From Geomonas propionica (lineage in GTDB: Bacteria > Desulfobacterota > Desulfuromonadia > Geobacterales > Geobacteraceae): DNA of 64,000 nucleotides. Each line of letters begins with the position of its first letter. Positions within the stretch are counted from its first letter, which is position 1. The notes below the pieces were generated by a model. It saw nothing but the letters and a program-made list of their open reading frames with translations, searched no databases and was not told where the DNA came from. A program made the position numbers and the translations under genes. Location: the NCBI RefSeq assembly GCF_016458235.1, contig NZ_JAEMHK010000007.1:202650-266649 (forward strand), read 5' to 3'. This document shows, in pieces, positions 31,575-42,600 of this stretch.

Positions 31575-33286
31575 TGCACCTTGACCTCCACCCCGCCGCC
31601 ACCGGGGACCAGGAGATGAACGGCGCAGGACTCGCACGGGTCGAAGGAGTGGATGGTGCGCAGTACCTCGATGGGGCGTTTGGGGTCGGCGAGCGGGTGC
31701 TTGCCGTCACCGGCCAGGGCCTGTTCGAAGGGACCCATCTGCCCCCCGGGGTCGCGGCCGGAGCTGTTCCAGGTGCTGGGGACTACGGCCTGGTAGCGCG
31801 AGATACGTCGGTTGTCGATCTCGACCCAGTGCGACAGCGTCCCCCGGGCCGCCTCCATGAAGCCCATCCCCTGGGCCTGGTTGGGCCAGCTCTCCGGCTC
31901 CCAGAGTTCCGGGTTGAAGGTGGCCACGTCTCCCGAGCGGATGCGTTCGTTCAACTGGGTGAACCACTGGTCCATGCGCCGGGCCAGGAGCACCGACTCC
32001 AGCGCCCGGCAGTAGGTGCGCCCCAGCGTCGAGTTGAGCGCCTCGACCCCGGCCTTCAGTTTGCCGAGCCCCTCGCCGGCGAGCTGCGCCGTCTCGGCGT
32101 GCCCCTGGGCCAGGGCGAGCAGGATACGGGCGTTGGGACCGACCTGCACCGCGCGGCCGTCGTAGCGCGGCGCCTTGCACCAGGTGTACTTGGGCTGGCC
32201 GGCGAGCTCTTTGAAGGGGGGCTTGGGGCCGGTGTAATGGGGCTCGGTGCGCCCCTGCCAGGGGTGGAGCCCCTGGCGGTCGCCCTCGGGCTGGCTGTAC
32301 CAGGCCGATGAGACGAACTCGGCGATTCTCTTGTGCTCGAAAGGGTGCGCGGTGCCGTAGTTCCCGTCCAGCAGCACCCCGGCCGGGATCACCCCTCCCG
32401 CCGGGGCGCCCGAGCAGGAGTAGGCGCTTTCCCCGGTGGCAATGAGGGTGGGGGAGGAAACGCCGATGGCGGCGTAGTCCGGGTAGAAGGAGGCGATGGC
32501 GAGGACGTCCGGGTAGTAGACCTCCAGCACGAAGCGCCTGGCTTGGTCGATCATCCCCGCGATCTCGTCCAGGCGCACCTGGTTGATGGCCATCTGGTTG
32601 TCGAGGTTAATGGCGCAGGCCATTCCCCCCACCAGATAGTTCGGATGCGGGTTCTTGCCGGCGAAGATGGTGTGCAGGCGGATGATCTCGCGCTGCCAGG
32701 AGAGGGCCTCCAGGTAGTGGGCGAGCGCCATCAGGTTCGCCTCGGGGGGGAGCCGGTAGGCGGGGTGCCCCCAGTAGCCGCCGGCGAAGATGCCCAAGCC
32801 CCCGGCGGCCGAATCCGTCACCCTCTTTTGCACCTCGCGGTACCAGGTGGCGGAGTTGTTGGGCCAGGGCGAGAGCGAGGCGGCCAGGCGGGAGGTGGCG
32901 GCCGGGTCGGCCTTGAGCGCGCTCATTACGTCGACCCAGTCGAGAGCGTGCAGGTGGTAGAAGTGCATCACGTGGTCCTGCAGGGTGGCCATGCCGGAGA
33001 CCAGGCTGCGGATCAGTTCGGCGCAGGGGGGGATCTTGCACTTGATGGCGTCCTCGACCGCACGCACCGAGGCTATGGCGTGCACCCCGGTACAGACCCC
33101 GCAGATGCGTTGTGCGAAGGCCCAGGCGTCGCGCGGGTCGCGTCCCTGCAGCACCCTCTCGATCCCCCTGAACTGGGTGGCGCAGGCCCAGGCGTTGCCG
33201 ATCCTCCCCCCGTCCGTCTCCAGCTCGATGCGCAGGTGCCCCTCGATCCGGGTGATCGGGTCGATGACGATTCGCTCCTTGGCCAT
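31571..33286 (-). CDS. hyaL: NiFe uptake hydrogenase, large subunit
   Basis: A 571-residue catalytic subunit oxidising H2 in the periplasm. The nickel ligands are C62 and C65 (RICGVCTGVHA) and C551 and C554 (DPCESCAVH). After H557 a 14-residue tail (LLVPGGGGVEVKVQ) should be removed by a maturation endopeptidase, whose gene is not visible here. No signal peptide: it would be carried through the Tat system by the small subunit. The ATG at 33286 has a perfect AAGGAGG; the upstream in-frame extension lies in a repeat. Confidence 0.96.
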   Translation of the reverse strand: MAKERIVIDPITRIEGHLRIELETDGGRIGNAWACATQFRGIERVLQGRDPRDAWAFAQRICGVCTGVHAIASVRAVEDAIKCKIPPCAELIRSLVSGMATLQDHVMHFYHLHALDWVDVMSALKADPAATSRLAASLSPWPNNSATWYREVQKRVTDSAAGGLGIFAGGYWGHPAYRLPPEANLMALAHYLEALSWQREIIRLHTIFAGKNPHPNYLVGGMACAINLDNQMAINQVRLDEIAGMIDQARRFVLEVYYPDVLAIASFYPDYAAIGVSSPTLIATGESAYSCSGAPAGGVIPAGVLLDGNYGTAHPFEHKRIAEFVSSAWYSQPEGDRQGLHPWQGRTEPHYTGPKPPFKELAGQPKYTWCKAPRYDGRAVQVGPNARILLALAQGHAETAQLAGEGLGKLKAGVEALNSTLGRTYCRALESVLLARRMDQWFTQLNERIRSGDVATFNPELWEPESWPNQAQGMGFMEAARGTLSHWVEIDNRRISRYQAVVPSTWNSSGRDPGGQMGPFEQALAGDGKHPLADPKRPIEVLRTIHSFDPCESCAVHLLVPGGGGVEVKVQ

Positions 33287-33311
33287 CGCGACCTCCTTTT
33301 GTAAAAACTTC

Positions 33312-33559
33312 AACGCAAAGACGCCAAGGCGCGGAGACGCAAAGAAAAGCCCATCGGGTGAAATCGGCTGCGGCATCTCGCCACTGCTTACCTTGTGGTC
33401 CTTGCCTTGGATGAAAACCGGTATTCAACGCAAAGCCGCGAAGACGCAAAGAAAAGCTACTTGGAACGTCCAAAAAAAACGACTTCTTTGCGCCCTTGCG
33501 GCTTTGCGTTAAATCACGCCTCTCTTAGCGCCTTGGCGCCTCCGCGTCTTTGCGTTAAG
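33312..33559. repeat. AACGCAAAGACGC-type repeat blocks
   Basis: Three blocks (33312-33344, 33426-33455, 33485-33559), the last in opposite sense (CTTTGCGTTAA...GCGTCTTTGCGTTAA), occupy the hyaS-hyaL gap. The last block supplies the hyaS stop codon. This heptamer-like repeat is widespread in Geobacter and other genomes. Confidence 0.75.
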
Positions 33560-34742
33560 TCTTTTGATCTTCCTCCTGCGTTGCCTTATCCGTGTCTCCC
33601 AGTACCGCGAGCGGCAGGGTTTCCGGCTGCGCTTTTTTCGCCCTCTTCTTCGCGATCACCGTGGCGGCGGAGTGCACCAGCACGCCACCCACCGAGGCGG
33701 CCACGGCCGCGACGCCGATGGTGTTAGCGGTCGCCTCCACCCCAAGCCCCGGGACCACGAAGCCGGGAAGCCTGCGGTAAAAAGGGGTCATCCGATCGTA
33801 GAAATCGCGCTCGGTGCAGCCCAGGCAGGGGTGCCCCGCCTTGATGGGGAAGCTCTGCCCCAGGTTCCACTCGATGGTGGCGCAGGGGGCGAAGGTGGCG
33901 GGGCCCTTGCAACCCAGGCGGTACAGGCAGTACCCCCTGCGCGCGTTCTCGTCGTCGAAGCGCTCGGCGAACTGCCCGGCATCGAAGCTGGCACGGCGCG
34001 GGCACTTGTCGTGGATCCTTTGGCCGTAGGCGAACACGGGGCGCCCTATACCGTCCAGGGGCGGGGTGTGTCCATAGGCGAGGTAGTAGGTAAGGGTGGC
34101 CGTGATGGTTTCGGCGATGGGTGGGCAGCCGCTGATGTTGACCACCGGTCGGTCCGTGATCACGTCGGCTACGCCCACCGCTCCGGTGAGGTTGGGGGAG
34201 GCGGCCTGGACGCAGCCGTACTCGGCGCAGGCGCCCACCGCCATGATGGCGTCCGCCTTGCGCGCGGCCCGTCGCAGCAGGTTTTCGGCGGAATCACCGC
34301 CGATGGTGCAAAAGGCGCCGTCCTGGCCCAGGGGGACCGAGCCGTTCACCAAAAGCAGGTGCGGTCGGTCGGCGGCTTGGCGCAGCACCTCCTCGGCCGC
34401 GCCTCCCGAGGGGGCCATCAGCAGCTCGTTGTAGTCCAGGGAGATCTGCTCCAAAAGGATGCGGTCGATGGGACTGCTCCCCGAACGGAGCAGGCTTTCC
34501 AGGCAGCCGGTGCACTCTTGCAACTGCAGGTAGATGACGCTGGGGCGTTTAGCTGCTGAGAGCTTCCTCGCCATCTCCTGGGCCAGCGCCCGGGATCCGG
34601 GGGGCAGGGCGGCCGCTGCGCCGAAACAGGCCGCCATCTTGCCGCAAAAGGTGAGAAATTCGCGCCTGCTGACGCCGCGCCGCCTCAGAAACTGCAGAAA
34701 GGTTTCACCGCGCGACCAACCGCCATCGGGGGGATCGTTCAT
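33555..34742 (-). CDS. hyaS: NiFe uptake hydrogenase, small subunit (Tat-exported)
   Basis: A 395-residue electron-transfer subunit. The Tat signal is SRREFLTFCGK followed by a hydrophobic stretch and ALA. Proximal cluster ligands begin with CTGC (LQECTGCLESLLR) and include GACAEYGCV and SGCPP; medial and distal cluster cysteines follow (CPRRASFD, GCKGPATFAPC, GHPCLGC). A C-terminal hydrophobic helix (TIGVAAVAASVGGVLVHSAA) anchors it to the membrane beside the cytochrome. ATG 34742 has AGGAG. Gene order S-L-B matches the Geobacter hya operon. Confidence 0.95.
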   Translation of the reverse strand: MNDPPDGGWSRGETFLQFLRRRGVSRREFLTFCGKMAACFGAAAALPPGSRALAQEMARKLSAAKRPSVIYLQLQECTGCLESLLRSGSSPIDRILLEQISLDYNELLMAPSGGAAEEVLRQAADRPHLLLVNGSVPLGQDGAFCTIGGDSAENLLRRAARKADAIMAVGACAEYGCVQAASPNLTGAVGVADVITDRPVVNISGCPPIAETITATLTYYLAYGHTPPLDGIGRPVFAYGQRIHDKCPRRASFDAGQFAERFDDENARRGYCLYRLGCKGPATFAPCATIEWNLGQSFPIKAGHPCLGCTERDFYDRMTPFYRRLPGFVVPGLGVEATANTIGVAAVAASVGGVLVHSAATVIAKKRAKKAQPETLPLAVLGDTDKATQEEDQKT

Positions 34743-35028
34743 ATCCGTGCTCCTACTCCGGTTCCCATCCGCCAAAAGAAGGAACGTGAGAGGCGTCAGC
34801 CCAATGGGAAGCGCCGTCGCACCGGTTCAATGAAATCACAGAACAGATTAACGCCAAAGAAAATGATGTCAATTAGAGCTCCGACGCCCTCCCGTGCTGG
34901 AAGCCATTAAAACGAAACGGGACTTTTTTTTCACCCTGTCGACGCTATACTTCTTTGATTGAAATTTTCTAATAATTGACGCGCGTGTGGGGCGTTGGCT
35001 GGAGTCGTTAATGGGAGAGGTGGTGAAG

Positions 35029-38000
35029 ATGAAAAAGGGAAGGGGCCTGGGGGGGCGGGCGGTACTCCCGGTAGTGATTACCTTACTGGTCCTGGCGCTG
35101 TTCCCGTCGCCGCGGCAGGCGCAGGCGGAGGATGCCTCCGCGGCCATGCTGGCCTATTGCAGCGTTCCTCCGCTGCCCGGCTTGGGTGTGAAGCCCAACC
35201 TGCTCCTGTTGCTGGATAATTCCGCCAGCATGTACGATCTCGCCTATACGGATCCAAAAACCTTTTGCTTTGACGACCGTTTTGACCCGTCGCCGGAAGG
35301 GAATTATCCCGGCTACTTCGACCAGCGGATGCTCTACAAGTATTCCACCGACAAGTTTGAGGCCATGCCGGGCACCAGCATAGAGGGGATTAGCTGCAAC
35401 CAGGCCAAATCATCCCATTTCTGCGTGAACCTCAACAGCTCCAAGAAGATCGACAACTTCCTCGCCACGGGCAAGTTCCTGAACTGGCTCACCATGAGCA
35501 AACTGGACCTGGAGAAACTGGCGCTGACGGGTGGCAAGTACGATACCGGCAGCGGGACCCTGCAGGGGGAATCGCGCGGCTGCCAGGGTAAACGCCACGT
35601 GAAGACGGTCTATGCCGAGAAGACGACCGAAACCGGGAAGATCGTCAATGACCTGACCAAACCTCTCCCGGTCACCTTCGGTATCCGCGGCCCGATCCCG
35701 TCGGAACCAGGGTACGTGCAGCAGGCCAACCACGGCGGGCCCACCCGCATCGACGTCTACCCCGCCACGTACAACAAGAACGACTGCCTGGACGCGGTGA
35801 GCAGATGGCAAGGTGGAACCCGCGAGGAGATCGCTTCGTCCACGGCCAAGTGCATGGGGCCGCTGGAGGACGCCGGCGGCACCCCCACCGCGGGTAAGGT
35901 CTTCGCGGAGATCATGACCTACTGCTATACCTATCGGGCCGGCGCCGGAATCGTCTACGATGATATCGCCGACACCCTGGTCTCCGATTGCCTGAAGCGC
36001 TACAGCTCCTTGTACGGCGACGATCCTACCAATATAGTCAAGAACACAGGCGACGACGTCTGCGGCAGGGGCCTATTTCACAACCTCCTCTCTCATGAAA
36101 ACACTACCTCCGTTACTGGCTACCTGGGCCAGTGCTACGGGTCCGGAGACATGGATACGGACTGCGCGGTGATCCAGACCAAGGACTTCTGCTCGGAGGT
36201 CGAGACTCCCTGGCTGTCGGACCCATCCACCGGCGTAACCCAGGCCGGGACCAACGCCAGTCTCCCCGCCTATATCCTCGATGCCGGTATCACCAGCCTG
36301 GGCCAGGTTGCCGGGACGCTGCAGGTCAGGCTGACGCCGGCCGCGACACCAATCGGGTTGCTACAGCAGTTCGGCACGGACATCAATTTCGGAGCCATGA
36401 TCTTCAATGACAACGGGGCAGGTTCGGAGTGCGGTGGTGTCATTCCTTGCGTGAAGCACTGTAAGAACGACGCCGCTCCCCGCAGGGAATGCTACGAGGA
36501 TACCGACTGCGGCCGTAAGGGGGAGGGCAAGTGTAACGAGGACACCCGCAACGACGGTGGGGTGATCATTTCCTATATCAATTACGACGAGGTCGGCGAC
36601 CACAGCTCCGGGCTGATCGCGGCTGTCGAAGCCATCAGGGGCACCTCCTGGACCCCCTTGGCGGAGGCCTTCTATGAAGCGATCGGCTACTTCGGCGAAA
36701 AGCCATCCCTCCCCTCCCAGCAAAATGACTATGACAAGTTCAAGCCTCCCTCCAAATACAATTGCCAGAGCAACCACGTGCTGATCCTGACCGACGGCAT
36801 GTCCACGGCGGACCGGGCCCCCGCCATGATCAACTACGTGGCCGCGGCGGTCGGCAAGTGGGTGAACGGAAACGACGGCATGCCGGCGAGCCAGACCACC
36901 ACCAGCGCCACCGATAAGACCGCGCCCCCCGCCTACCTTGGCAGCTACAACCTGGACGATCTCGCCTGGATCGCCCGGCACAAAAACTTATTCGATCCCG
37001 ATAAGCCGATCACGCGGCGTAAGGACTACATCACCACCCACGTGGTCTACACCGGCCCCTCTTGCGGCGACCCCAAGACCGGGACGGGATACAACTCCGA
37101 CGGCAGTTGCGTTACTTCCGACGAGGGCGAGCCAGAAAAACTGATGCAGCTGACCGCCAGCAAGGGAAGCGGAGCCATGAAGAGCGTCCGCGACCCCGCG
37201 GCTTTGCAGAGCTCCCTTGCGGCTTTATTCCAGCTGGTGATCGGAGGTTCCAACACGGGAACCAGCAGCTCGATGCTGGCGACCGGGGATGGCAACGGCG
37301 CCATGTTCTTGCAGCCGCTGTTCTACCCGAATAAGAGCTTCGACGGCGGCCTCACCTCCGCAGCATGGATCGGGGAACTGCAGAACCTGTGGTACAACAT
37401 CGACTCCTTCATCGGGGGGAGCAGCGGCGCCGCCAGCGGCATCAGGGAAGACACGGGGGCAGACAAGGTGCTCGACCTGACGCAGGACCGCATGGTCGAT
37501 TTCGTCCTCGACCCATCCGTCTACGAGTCTCGCGCCCGGCTCTCCGTCGATGCGGACGGCGACGGCAAGCCAGATGTTCCCCAGCCCACGGGATATCCGC
37601 GCACGGTGGTTCCCGAGGCGGTGCAGAGCCTGTGGCGGGCGGGGCGCCAACTCTGGGAGAGATCGGCGGCCGATAGGACCGTCTACACCCAGACCGGAGG
37701 TGTATCCCTGGTCCCCTTCCTTGACACGTCGCTCGCGGCGAACCGGCAGCTCCTGCTGGCGCAGGAGCTGCCGGAGGCGGACCGGATCGTCGCCTTCGCG
37801 AAAGGGGTCGACGACTCCGCAGGGGAGAGCGGTTCCCCCACCCGGGACCGCGCCGTCAAGGCCTACGGCGCCAGCTCCAAGGGGGGCTGGAAGCTCGGGG
37901 ACATCATCTCCTCGACGCCGGTACTGCAGTCGGCGGTGCCGCTGGGGAGCTACCATCTTCTCTCGCCCCGGGGGTACGGGGACGCCAGCTATGGCAACTT

Positions 38001-39672
38001 CATAGGTTCCAGCGGGGCCTACGCCAATCGCGGCACCGTGTACGTCGGCGCCAATGACGGCATGCTGCACGCCTTTAGGCTGGGTGTGATCAAGGTCCGG
38101 CCTGAAAGCGGCAAAACCTGGCCCATCTCACAAAAGGCGAAACTGGCCGGGACCGACCCGGGGAGGGAGGAGTGGGCCTTCGTCCCCAAGAACGTGCTTC
38201 CTTACCTCCGGTACCTGAAGGAGCCGCTCTACCGGCATATGTACTACGTCGATGGCGGGCTCACCCTGGTGGACGCGAGCATCGGAGACCCGGCTCGCTG
38301 CAGACGTGACGACTACTGGAACTGCGCCAAGGACAGTGCCGGGGGGAGTTGGCGCACGGTCCTGGTCGGCGGCATGGGGTTGGGCGGCGCCAGCAGGCCC
38401 CCCGACGACAAGTGCGACTCCGCCGCCTGCGTCAAGGCCCCGCTTGGCAGCGTCGGCGGGCTTTCCTCCTATTTCGCCCTGGACGTCACCGGCCAGAGCG
38501 CGGACGGCACGGGTAGCGGGCCGCGGTTCCTTTGGGAGTTCTCCCACCCCGACCTGGGCTTTGCGACCTCGGGCGCGGCCATCGTGCGGGTCAAGGCGCG
38601 TAGCGCCGGTAGCAACAACGTCCCGATCCACGATCCCGACAAGAACGGACGCTGGTTCGCGGTCTTCGCTTCGGGACCGACCGGCGCCGTCGACACCAAG
38701 ACCCACCAGTTCACCGGGGTCTCCAACCAGAACCTCAAGCTCTTCGTGGTCGACTTGAACGCCGTGCCGCCGCTTACCCTGGGGCTCAACTACTGGGTAA
38801 TCGACACCGGCATCGAGAACGCGTTCGGCGGCAGCATGGCCGGCGCCGGGATCGACGCGGACCGGTGGAACGCCTCTTCGCATGGGAACTACGAAGACGA
38901 TGCCCTTTACGTGGGCTATACCAGGGACGCCGAACGCGGAGGCGGGACCGGAGGGGTGCTGAGGCTCTTCACCGAGCAGGACCCGGATCCCGCCAAGTGG
39001 AAGGCGAGCAGGGTGATCGACGACGTCGGCCCGGTGACCGGCGCGGTGGGGAAACTTCAGGACCGGCAGAACAAGCGGCTCTGGCTCTACTTCGGCTCCG
39101 GGAGGTACTTCAACAACAAGGATGACCTCTCCGCCGGGCGAGCGCTCTACGGCGTGAGTGAGCCCTGTTACGTCGGCAACAATACCCTCACCCTTGGGGA
39201 GGACGGGGCCTGCGCCAAGGATCCCCTGAAACTGACCGATCTGACCGACGTCACCGACGTCGCGCGCGTCGTCGCGGTCAACGACCAGGACGGCAACTAC
39301 AAGGGATGGCGCGTCTCGTTGGGCGGCTCTGCCGGCAACCTGGCCAGCGAGCGCGTCGTCGACAGCCCCGTTTCGCTCACCGGCGGCGCCGTCTTCTTCA
39401 CCACCTACCAGCCCTCCCTGGACCCCTGCCTGGACGGCGCCTCCTATTTGTGGGGGGTGCACTACAGCACCGGCGGTCCGATCCGGTCGGTCTCCGCCCA
39501 GGCGCTGGTCCCGCTTTCCAATGGCACCTTGGCCACCATCGATGCCGGCGCTTTACCGGACAGCGGCAACCGTCGCAGCGGCGCCATGCCCGGCAAGGCG
39601 GTGAAGCCCAAACTGGTTAGCAACAGCGGCCTCAAACCGTTGCGGAAGATCATCCACATCCAGGAGCGCTAG
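35029..39672 (+). CDS. pilY1: PilY1-like type IV pilus tip/adhesin protein
   Basis: A 1547-residue exported protein (signal VVITLLVLALFPSPRQAQA). An N-terminal VWA domain has the metal site D63-x-S65-x-S67 (LLDNSASM) and HVLILTDGMS. The C-terminal half is the PilC/PilY1 beta-propeller with TVYVGANDGMLHAFR and an EF-hand-like calcium loop starting at D841 (DADGDGKPD), which in Pseudomonas controls pilus retraction. Many cysteines lie in the middle part. ATG 35029 is chosen from several in-frame starts because GGAGAGG precedes it and it begins a normal signal peptide. The next gene starts 2 bases after its stop, indicating coupled translation. It is not near pil structural genes here. Confidence 0.9.
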   Translation: MKKGRGLGGRAVLPVVITLLVLALFPSPRQAQAEDASAAMLAYCSVPPLPGLGVKPNLLLLLDNSASMYDLAYTDPKTFCFDDRFDPSPEGNYPGYFDQRMLYKYSTDKFEAMPGTSIEGISCNQAKSSHFCVNLNSSKKIDNFLATGKFLNWLTMSKLDLEKLALTGGKYDTGSGTLQGESRGCQGKRHVKTVYAEKTTETGKIVNDLTKPLPVTFGIRGPIPSEPGYVQQANHGGPTRIDVYPATYNKNDCLDAVSRWQGGTREEIASSTAKCMGPLEDAGGTPTAGKVFAEIMTYCYTYRAGAGIVYDDIADTLVSDCLKRYSSLYGDDPTNIVKNTGDDVCGRGLFHNLLSHENTTSVTGYLGQCYGSGDMDTDCAVIQTKDFCSEVETPWLSDPSTGVTQAGTNASLPAYILDAGITSLGQVAGTLQVRLTPAATPIGLLQQFGTDINFGAMIFNDNGAGSECGGVIPCVKHCKNDAAPRRECYEDTDCGRKGEGKCNEDTRNDGGVIISYINYDEVGDHSSGLIAAVEAIRGTSWTPLAEAFYEAIGYFGEKPSLPSQQNDYDKFKPPSKYNCQSNHVLILTDGMSTADRAPAMINYVAAAVGKWVNGNDGMPASQTTTSATDKTAPPAYLGSYNLDDLAWIARHKNLFDPDKPITRRKDYITTHVVYTGPSCGDPKTGTGYNSDGSCVTSDEGEPEKLMQLTASKGSGAMKSVRDPAALQSSLAALFQLVIGGSNTGTSSSMLATGDGNGAMFLQPLFYPNKSFDGGLTSAAWIGELQNLWYNIDSFIGGSSGAASGIREDTGADKVLDLTQDRMVDFVLDPSVYESRARLSVDADGDGKPDVPQPTGYPRTVVPEAVQSLWRAGRQLWERSAADRTVYTQTGGVSLVPFLDTSLAANRQLLLAQELPEADRIVAFAKGVDDSAGESGSPTRDRAVKAYGASSKGGWKLGDIISSTPVLQSAVPLGSYHLLSPRGYGDASYGNFIGSSGAYANRGTVYVGANDGMLHAFRLGVIKVRPESGKTWPISQKAKLAGTDPGREEWAFVPKNVLPYLRYLKEPLYRHMYYVDGGLTLVDASIGDPARCRRDDYWNCAKDSAGGSWRTVLVGGMGLGGASRPPDDKCDSAACVKAPLGSVGGLSSYFALDVTGQSADGTGSGPRFLWEFSHPDLGFATSGAAIVRVKARSAGSNNVPIHDPDKNGRWFAVFASGPTGAVDTKTHQFTGVSNQNLKLFVVDLNAVPPLTLGLNYWVIDTGIENAFGGSMAGAGIDADRWNASSHGNYEDDALYVGYTRDAERGGGTGGVLRLFTEQDPDPAKWKASRVIDDVGPVTGAVGKLQDRQNKRLWLYFGSGRYFNNKDDLSAGRALYGVSEPCYVGNNTLTLGEDGACAKDPLKLTDLTDVTDVARVVAVNDQDGNYKGWRVSLGGSAGNLASERVVDSPVSLTGGAVFFTTYQPSLDPCLDGASYLWGVHYSTGGPIRSVSAQALVPLSNGTLATIDAGALPDSGNRRSGAMPGKAVKPKLVSNSGLKPLRKIIHIQER

Positions 39673-39674
39673 CC

Positions 39675-42600
39675 ATGAGAGGGAGCATTCGGCTGACAGC
39701 GGGGACCATACTGGCGGCGGCAGGGGGGCTATTTCTGCTTCTGCTGCTGTGCGCGGTGCCGTCCCCGGCCCGCGCCGCCGTCTGGACCCTGGACGGCTTC
39801 GGCATCTACAATGGCGGCACCGTGGCCATCAACGGCTCCGTCCATGCCATTGCGGTGCAGCGCCAGGACGGCAAGGTCGTGATCGGGGGGGACTTCACCC
39901 TGACCAGCGGCAGCCCGGCGGCGACGCGCACCAACATCGCCCGGCTGAACCACGACGGCACCCTGGACACCTCCTTCGATCCGCCGCTGGTGAACGGCCC
40001 GGTGCGCGCCCTGGCGCTGCAGCCGGACCTGGCCACGCCGGGCAACCCCGACCTGATCTGGATCGGCGGGAGCTTCACCAAGGTGGGGGGGGGCGACCGC
40101 AAGGGGCTTGCGCGGCTCTCCGGTGCCAACGGCTCGCTGGATGCCCTGGACCCGGTGACCACGGCCCTCGCGCCGGTGACCGTCAACGCGCTCGCCATGC
40201 TCGCGGGGGGGACGGACCTTCTCGTGGGGGGGGAGTTCCGGGAACTGAAGAGTGGGGTGCCCGGCAGGAACCTGGCGGGGCTGTCGGCGACCAGCGGGGC
40301 GCAGAACTGGAGCTATGTGGGGGGCTTGAGCGATGACGCCAGTAACGTGGCGGTTCATGCCATCGCCATTCAAAACGGCGCGGTGGTGGTGGGTGGCGAA
40401 TTCTCTACCCCCTGGTCCGCCAACATAGCGAGGTTCACCGCCCTAGGCGCCTACAACGCCACCTTCGCCCCACCTTCGCCCAACGGCGCGGTGCGTGCCC
40501 TCGCCGTGCAGGCGGACGGGAAGATACTGATGGGAGGGGACTTCGCGGGAGGGGTGCTATCCCGCAATTACCTGGCCAGGCTCAACGCCGACGGCAGCCT
40601 GGACGGCTTCGATCCCGGCTTCGACAGCGCGGCCGGCGCACGGGTCGCCTCCGTCGTAGTGGAGCCGGACGGCAGGATCCTGGCAGGCGGCGCATTCACC
40701 GTCGGCCCCGCCTCGGCGCAACGCATCGACCTCGTGCGCCTGAAGATCGACGGCAGCCTGGCCGACACCGTCTTCCCCGCCGCCAATGCGGCGATCCGGG
40801 TCTTGGCGCGCCAGGCGGACGGCAACATCCTCGCCGGCGGGGACTTCAGCGCCATCGACACCGTCGCGCGCACCTCCCTGGCCCGTTTCTACCCCTACGG
40901 CACGCTGGACGACAACCTCCCCCAGGTCATCAGCGACACCGGCATCGTGACCAGGGTCTTGCTGCGCCCGGACGGCTACACCACCATCGCCGGCCTCTTC
41001 CAACAGGTGCTGGGGCAGCCGAGGTATCACGTCGCCAGGCTGCGGCAAGACTGGACCATCGATCCCGGTTTCGATCCCGCCCTGGCCCTGGGGCAGCGCA
41101 CCGCCAGCATCGTGCCGCTGGACCAGAACGCGCTTTTGCTGGGCGGAAACTTCCTGACCATAAACGGAATCGAGCAGCACCAAATGGTGCGGGTGGACCA
41201 AGCGGGGATTCCTGGACCTGCCGCCTTCAACACCGCGGTGAACAGCTACTTGCAGAAGTGGGGGACCCTAAACACGATGCTGCCGTCCGAGGACGGCATG
41301 ATCTACGTGGGGGGGAACAACGTCATCGCCTCCCCCTACCGGTACCTGTTCCGGCTCAAAAGTACCGGCGAGCACGACCCCAGCTTCGTCCCAGCCGCGG
41401 CGGTGAACGGCATCGTCACCGCGCTGGCGATGCAGCCCGACGGTATGCTGCTGGTCGCCACCCGCACCGGCCGGGTACTCAGGCTCAAGCCAGACGGCAG
41501 CCTCGACCCCGCCTGGCACGGCGGAACCGCGCTGCAGTTCGGCGGCCGGGTGGACCACCTGGCGCTGCTTCCCGATGGACGCGTCGTCATCTCCGGCTAT
41601 CCCATGTACCCCGGCAGCTACGTCGATCCGGGGACGGGGGCGACGGTCCCGGTAACCAGGGACGTCCTGCGCCTGAACAGCGACGGCAGTGTCGACGAGA
41701 GCTTCGTCATCGAGGCGCTCTACAACCACGACACGACCTTCAGCGACGACGTCATCGGTCTGGCGATCCAAAGTGATGGCAGCATCATCATCTACGGCGT
41801 CTTCGATCAGGTGTCCGACGGATACGGGACCGTCATCAACCGCGACTATGTGGCCCGGATCACCCCCGACGGGCACCTGGACACCGGCTTCGACCTGGGC
41901 GCCTTTTCCTTCGCCAGCGGGACCCCCATCAGCCAAGTGGAGACCATCAGCCTCCAGCCGGATGGCAAATTCCTCATGGCGGGGGATTTCGTGGATCAAA
42001 ACGGCAGGAGCAAGCTGTCCCGTTACGCCAACGGCTGGAGTTCGGAGGAACTCTCCGTGTCCGACACGGGTGACACGGTCACCTGGCTGCGCTCCGGAAC
42101 CTCGCCGGAACTGTGGCGGGTGAGCTTTGAGTATTCGGCCGACCCTGACGCGGCCGCTCCGGTCTGGGTCCCCTTGGGAAAGCCCGTCCGGGTGGGTGGG
42201 GGGTGGCGATTGGACGGGGCGGACCTGGCCCGCTACGGGAGGCTCGTGAACCGGTATGTACGGGCCAGGGGATACGTGGCGGGGGATCACGGCAGCATCG
42301 GTTCGCCGGTGGAGTCCGTGCGCATTTATTACCTCAAGCCCCAGAAAACCACGGTTACCGTGACTGCCCACGCACAAAGCAAAACCTACGGGCAGGTTGA
42401 TCCGCCGCTTAGCTTCAGCTTCGATCCTCCCCTAAACGTCGGCGACCAGTTTACCGGGGGGCTCTCCCGCGTGGTGGGTGAGGACGTCGGACTCTACGCC
42501 ATCACCCAGGGAGACCTCGCCCTTGGCAACGCCTACGACCTGGTGTACAGCGGCGCCAGCCTCACCATCAGCCAGGCCCCCCTTTTGATCAGCGCCGGCG

